A DNA stretch of 64,000 nt from Selenomonadales bacterium. Lineage in GTDB: Bacteria; Bacillota; Negativicutes; Sporomusales; UBA7701. The notes below the pieces were generated by a model. It was not told where the DNA came from, did no database searches, and saw only the letters and a list, made by a program, of their open reading frames with translations. The stretch lies in the NCBI GenBank assembly GCA_029976065.1, contig JARKNV010000012.1, forward strand, positions 1 to 64,000, given 5' to 3'. Shown piece by piece: positions 61,389-64,000 of this stretch; the first letter of the stretch is position 1; each line of letters starts with the position of its first letter. A program made the translations under genes and the position numbers.

Positions 61389-62842
61389 GAAAGGCCAAGG
61401 CGCTTATTTTCGAGCTGGGCCAGCCCGGCCGCCGGGCGGTCGACTTGCCGGCCTGCGACGTCCCCGCCCCCGCTGCGTCCGACCTCATCCCCGCGGCTTT
61501 CCGGCGCAAGACGCCGGCCGCGCTGCCCGAGGTCAGCCAGCTGGAGCTGATGCGCCACTATACCGCCCTGTCGCAGCGCAATTTCGGCGTCGATTCGGGC
61601 TTTTACCCCCTCGGCTCGTGCACGATGAAATACAACCCGAAAATCAACGAGGATGCCTGCCGCCTGAGCGGCTTCGCCGCCCTTCACCCCCTCCAGGACG
61701 AGGCGACGGCGCAGGGCGCGCTGGAGCTGCTGGCGGCGATGGAGGGCTACCTGGCGGAGATCGCCGGCATGGACGCGGTGACGATGCAGCCGGCGGCCGG
61801 CGCCCACGGCGAGCTGACGGGCATCAAGCTCATCCGCGCCTATCACCGCCACCGCGGCGAGGACGCCGTCCGGACCAAGGTGATCGTCCCCGATTCGGCC
61901 CACGGCACCAATCCCGCCACCGCCGCGGTGTGCGGGCTGGAGATCGTCGAGATCAAGTCCCACCCGGACGGCGCCGTCGACCTCGAGGCGTTGCGGGCCG
62001 CCGTCGGCCCCGATACTGCGGCCCTGATGCTGACCAACCCCAGCACGCTGGGGCTGTTCGAGAAAAACATCGGCGAGGTGGCCGCCATCGTCCACGGCGC
62101 CGGCGGCCTGCTGTACTACGACGGTGCGAACGCCAACGCCATCATGGGCATTTCCCGCCCCGGCGACATGGGCTTCGACGTCATCCACTTCAACCTCCAC
62201 AAGACGTTCGCCACGCCGCACGGCGGCGGCGGTCCCGGCTCGGGGCCCGTGGGGGTGAAGAAGGACCTTATCCCCTTCCTGCCGTCGCCGGTGATCGTGG
62301 CCGAGGGCGGCAGATACCGCCTCAATCACGACCGGCCGCTGTCGATCGGCAAGGTGCAGTCCTTCTACGGCAACTTCGGTGTGATCGTCCGCGCCTACGC
62401 CTACATCCGGGCGATGGGCCCCGACGGGCTGAAGGCGGCCAGCGAGGACGCCGTGCTGAACGCCCACTACTGCCTGAGCCGTCTGAAGGAGAAGTTTCAT
62501 TCGCCCTTCGACCGCTTCTGCATGCACGAGTGCGTGCTGACCTCGAAAAATCAGAAGCCCTATGGCGTCAGGACGCTGGATATCGCCAAACGGCTCCTCG
62601 ACTACGGCTACCACCCGCCGACCATCTATTTCCCGCTGATCGTCGAGGAGGCGCTGATGATCGAGCCGACCGAAACGGAAGGCAAAGAGACGCTGGACGA
62701 TTTCATCGCCGTGATGTTGAAGATTGCCGCCGAGGCCGAGACCGACGCCGACCAGGTGAAAAACGCCCCCGTCACCACCGTGGTCGGGAGGCTCGACGAG
62801 GCGACCGCCGCCCGCAAGCCCGTGGTGCGATGGAAGCCTTAG
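61385..62842 (+). CDS. gcvPB: Glycine dehydrogenase (decarboxylating) subunit 2
   Basis: 485 residues. The beta half of the P protein with the PLP lysine K273 in [35 protein letters not shown] and [13 protein letters not shown] are typical. The GcvPA/GcvPB split is the usual form in Firmicutes and archaea. It overlaps the downstream radical SAM gene by 13 bases. Confidence 0.95.
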   Translation: MRKAKALIFELGQPGRRAVDLPACDVPAPAASDLIPAAFRRKTPAALPEVSQLELMRHYTALSQRNFGVDSGFYPLGSCTMKYNPKINEDACRLSGFAALHPLQDEATAQGALELLAAMEGYLAEIAGMDAVTMQPAAGAHGELTGIKLIRAYHRHRGEDAVRTKVIVPDSAHGTNPATAAVCGLEIVEIKSHPDGAVDLEALRAAVGPDTAALMLTNPSTLGLFEKNIGEVAAIVHGAGGLLYYDGANANAIMGISRPGDMGFDVIHFNLHKTFATPHGGGGPGSGPVGVKKDLIPFLPSPVIVAEGGRYRLNHDRPLSIGKVQSFYGNFGVIVRAYAYIRAMGPDGLKAASEDAVLNAHYCLSRLKEKFHSPFDRFCMHECVLTSKNQKPYGVRTLDIAKRLLDYGYHPPTIYFPLIVEEALMIEPTETEGKETLDDFIAVMLKIAAEAETDADQVKNAPVTTVVGRLDEATAARKPVVRWKP

Positions 62843-63693
62843 ACCGCCTGGCGGCGAAGTGCTGGGAAATAAGGGAGGCAAATTTCCGTCCCGAGATTGT
62901 CTGGTCGTACCCGGCGCAGACGACGGCGGTGAGCGTGACCGGCGGCGAGTGCGGTCTTGACTGCGCCCACTGCGGCGGGGTGTACCTGAAGAGGATGACG
63001 CCCCTGGCGGCGGTGAGCCGCCACGGCGAAGAGCTGGGGCCGAGCTGCCTGATCAGCGGCGGCTGCACGTCCGGCGGCAGGGTGCCGCTGGCCGCGCACA
63101 CCGCCCGGCTGGCGGCGCTGAAGCCCGGCCGCCGGTTCAACATCCATACCGGCCTGGTCGACGAGGCCGACATTGCGGTCATCGCCCCGCTGGCCGACAA
63201 GGTGTCGTTCGATTTCGTGGGCGACGACGCTACTATCCGCGAGGTTCTCGGCCTCAACCGGACGGTGGCCGATTACGTCGCCTGCTACCGGAAGCTGCGG
63301 GAGTGCTGCCAGGTGGCGCCGCATGTCTGCATTGGCCTGCACGGCGGTGAGATCCGCGGCGAGCACCAGGCGTTGGCGCTGCTCAGGATGCTGGGCGCCG
63401 ACAGCCTGACGCTGATCGTGTTCACGCCCACCAAGGGCACGCGCTACGCCGACCGCAAGCCGCCCGCCCTTGAAGAGACGCTGGCGGTTATCGCCGCCGC
63501 CCGGGAGCTGTTTCCGGCCATACCCCTCCGCCTCGGCTGCATGCGGCCGGGGGGCCGCTACCGCGAAACCCTCGACAAGGCGGCGGTGCGGCTGGGGATC
63601 AACGCGATCGTGAATCCTACGCGCGCGGCGGTCAGGCTGGCCGAAAGCCTTGGCCTGGCCGGCGTGGGGCGGGGGGAGTGCTGCGTGTTATGA
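62830..63693 (+). CDS. Radical SAM protein, candidate lipoyl synthase component (LipS-like)
   Basis: 287 residues. The SAM cluster motif is [10 protein letters not shown] (CxxxCxxC). [48 protein letters not shown] and [10 protein letters not shown] follow in a TIM-barrel pattern, ending in a Cys pair (GECCVL). The ATG at 62830 overlaps the gcvPB stop, so it belongs to the gcv operon. Two-protein lipoyl synthases LipS1/LipS2 are known, and GcvH needs lipoate, which suggests this role. No LipA-type gene with its own Cys pattern is in the window. Confidence 0.72.
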   Translation: MEALDRLAAKCWEIREANFRPEIVWSYPAQTTAVSVTGGECGLDCAHCGGVYLKRMTPLAAVSRHGEELGPSCLISGGCTSGGRVPLAAHTARLAALKPGRRFNIHTGLVDEADIAVIAPLADKVSFDFVGDDATIREVLGLNRTVADYVACYRKLRECCQVAPHVCIGLHGGEIRGEHQALALLRMLGADSLTLIVFTPTKGTRYADRKPPALEETLAVIAAARELFPAIPLRLGCMRPGGRYRETLDKAAVRLGINAIVNPTRAAVRLAESLGLAGVGRGECCVL

Positions 63694-64000
63694 AATTATG
63701 GAAGCTTTCGGCAGGGACGGACGCCATTGTCGCCGGGCGGAAGACGCGGAGCGACGCGCCGCCGAGTACGGCCTACGTGATGCTGGGCGAGAGATGCCGC
63801 AACAATTGCCGCTTTTGCACCCAGGCCCGCGAGAGCGGCGCCGGGGCGAACATGCTGTCGCGCGTCACCTGGCCGGGGACGGCCGCGGCCGAAGCAATCG
63901 CCGGCATCGACACCGCTTATGTTGCCGGCAGGCTCAAACGGGCCTGCCTGCAGGTGGTCGACAACGGCGGCGTGGCGACGGCTGCTGCTGCGGTGGCATC
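63690..64000 (+). CDS. Second radical SAM protein, candidate LipS partner (3' end outside window)
   Basis: About 103 codons are visible. The start ATG overlaps the previous stop (ATGA). The cluster motif CRNNCRFCTQARES (CxxxCxxC) lies at about residues 37-44, after AYVMLGERC. It is co-transcribed with the preceding radical SAM gene. Together they match the gene pair expected for LipS1/LipS2, but the missing part prevents a firm call. Confidence 0.7.
   Translation, partial: MKLWKLSAGTDAIVAGRKTRSDAPPSTAYVMLGERCRNNCRFCTQARESGAGANMLSRVTWPGTAAAEAIAGIDTAYVAGRLKRACLQVVDNGGVATAAAAVA

Noticed and set aside
61351-62829. Long open frame joined in front of the radical SAM gene
   Set aside because: It reads another frame of gcvPB with Arg/Pro/Gly-rich nonsense. 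The radical SAM protein begins at 62830.

Overview
The window comes from a spore-forming, diderm, anaerobic Firmicute, most likely a Negativicute of the Sporomusa type. The evidence is the combination of spore-coat genes (cotJABC and a CotF-like set), outer-membrane beta-barrels and secretin domains, a clostridial-type nitrogenase operon, flavin/ferredoxin energy metabolism and a gcvPA/gcvPB glycine cleavage operon. Most of the DNA is G+C rich. About 4.2-9.2 kb and parts of 22-34 kb are visibly more A+T rich and may be acquired.

Layout. 0-1.9 kb: end of an etfB-etfA pair whose EtfA carries two [4Fe-4S] clusters. 2-4 kb: an MFS carrier and an orphan membrane-anchored protein. 4.2-9.3 kb: a sigma-54 activator with a GAFTGA loop, a good -24/-12 promoter, a methionine gamma-lyase-like PLP enzyme and a DcuA/B-type carrier. 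9.5-21.9 kb: a butyrate-type CoA-transferase, three CotF-like proteins built from two module types, an NrdD-tail-like small protein, a GAF/AAA+/Fis regulator without GAFTGA, a PAS histidine kinase, trmB, a DUF2935 protein, a beta-propeller protein, an FtsW/RodA protein, a PspC protein and cotJABC.

22-38.3 kb is the least familiar region. A GHKL/AgrC-like sensor kinase (minus strand) and a LytTR response regulator lie about 10 kb apart and bracket exported proteins: two Tat-exported metallophosphoesterases, a periplasmic HAD phosphatase, two outer-membrane barrels and two unknown secreted proteins. Beyond the regulator lie a DUF3089 alpha/beta hydrolase, two compact secretin-domain paralogues and another secreted protein. 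Three intergenic regions carry a CAATTTTCC-type direct repeat with 21-22 bp period placed about 30 bp before a -10 box, as expected of LytTR-family sites. This ties the island together as one envelope or secretion regulon of unknown purpose.

38.2-50.3 kb: carbonic anhydrase, a possible small RNA, then a nitrogen-fixation operon nifH-I1-I2-D-K-E-N-B, a 2Fe-2S ferredoxin, an AnfO-family gene and nifV, with a promoter and a roughly 350-nt leader holding three long hairpins. 50.7-57.2 kb: an IclR regulator and, behind tandem 16-bp palindromes, iorA-iorB, an AbfD-type radical dehydratase, an acyl-CoA dehydrogenase and a MaoC hydratase. 57.3-64 kb: a nitrilase-family amidase, a tandem glycine riboswitch, gcvT-gcvH-gcvPA-gcvPB and two overlapping radical SAM genes (the second cut by the window end) that could supply lipoate for GcvH. 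I saw no tRNA, rRNA, insertion sequence or CRISPR array.
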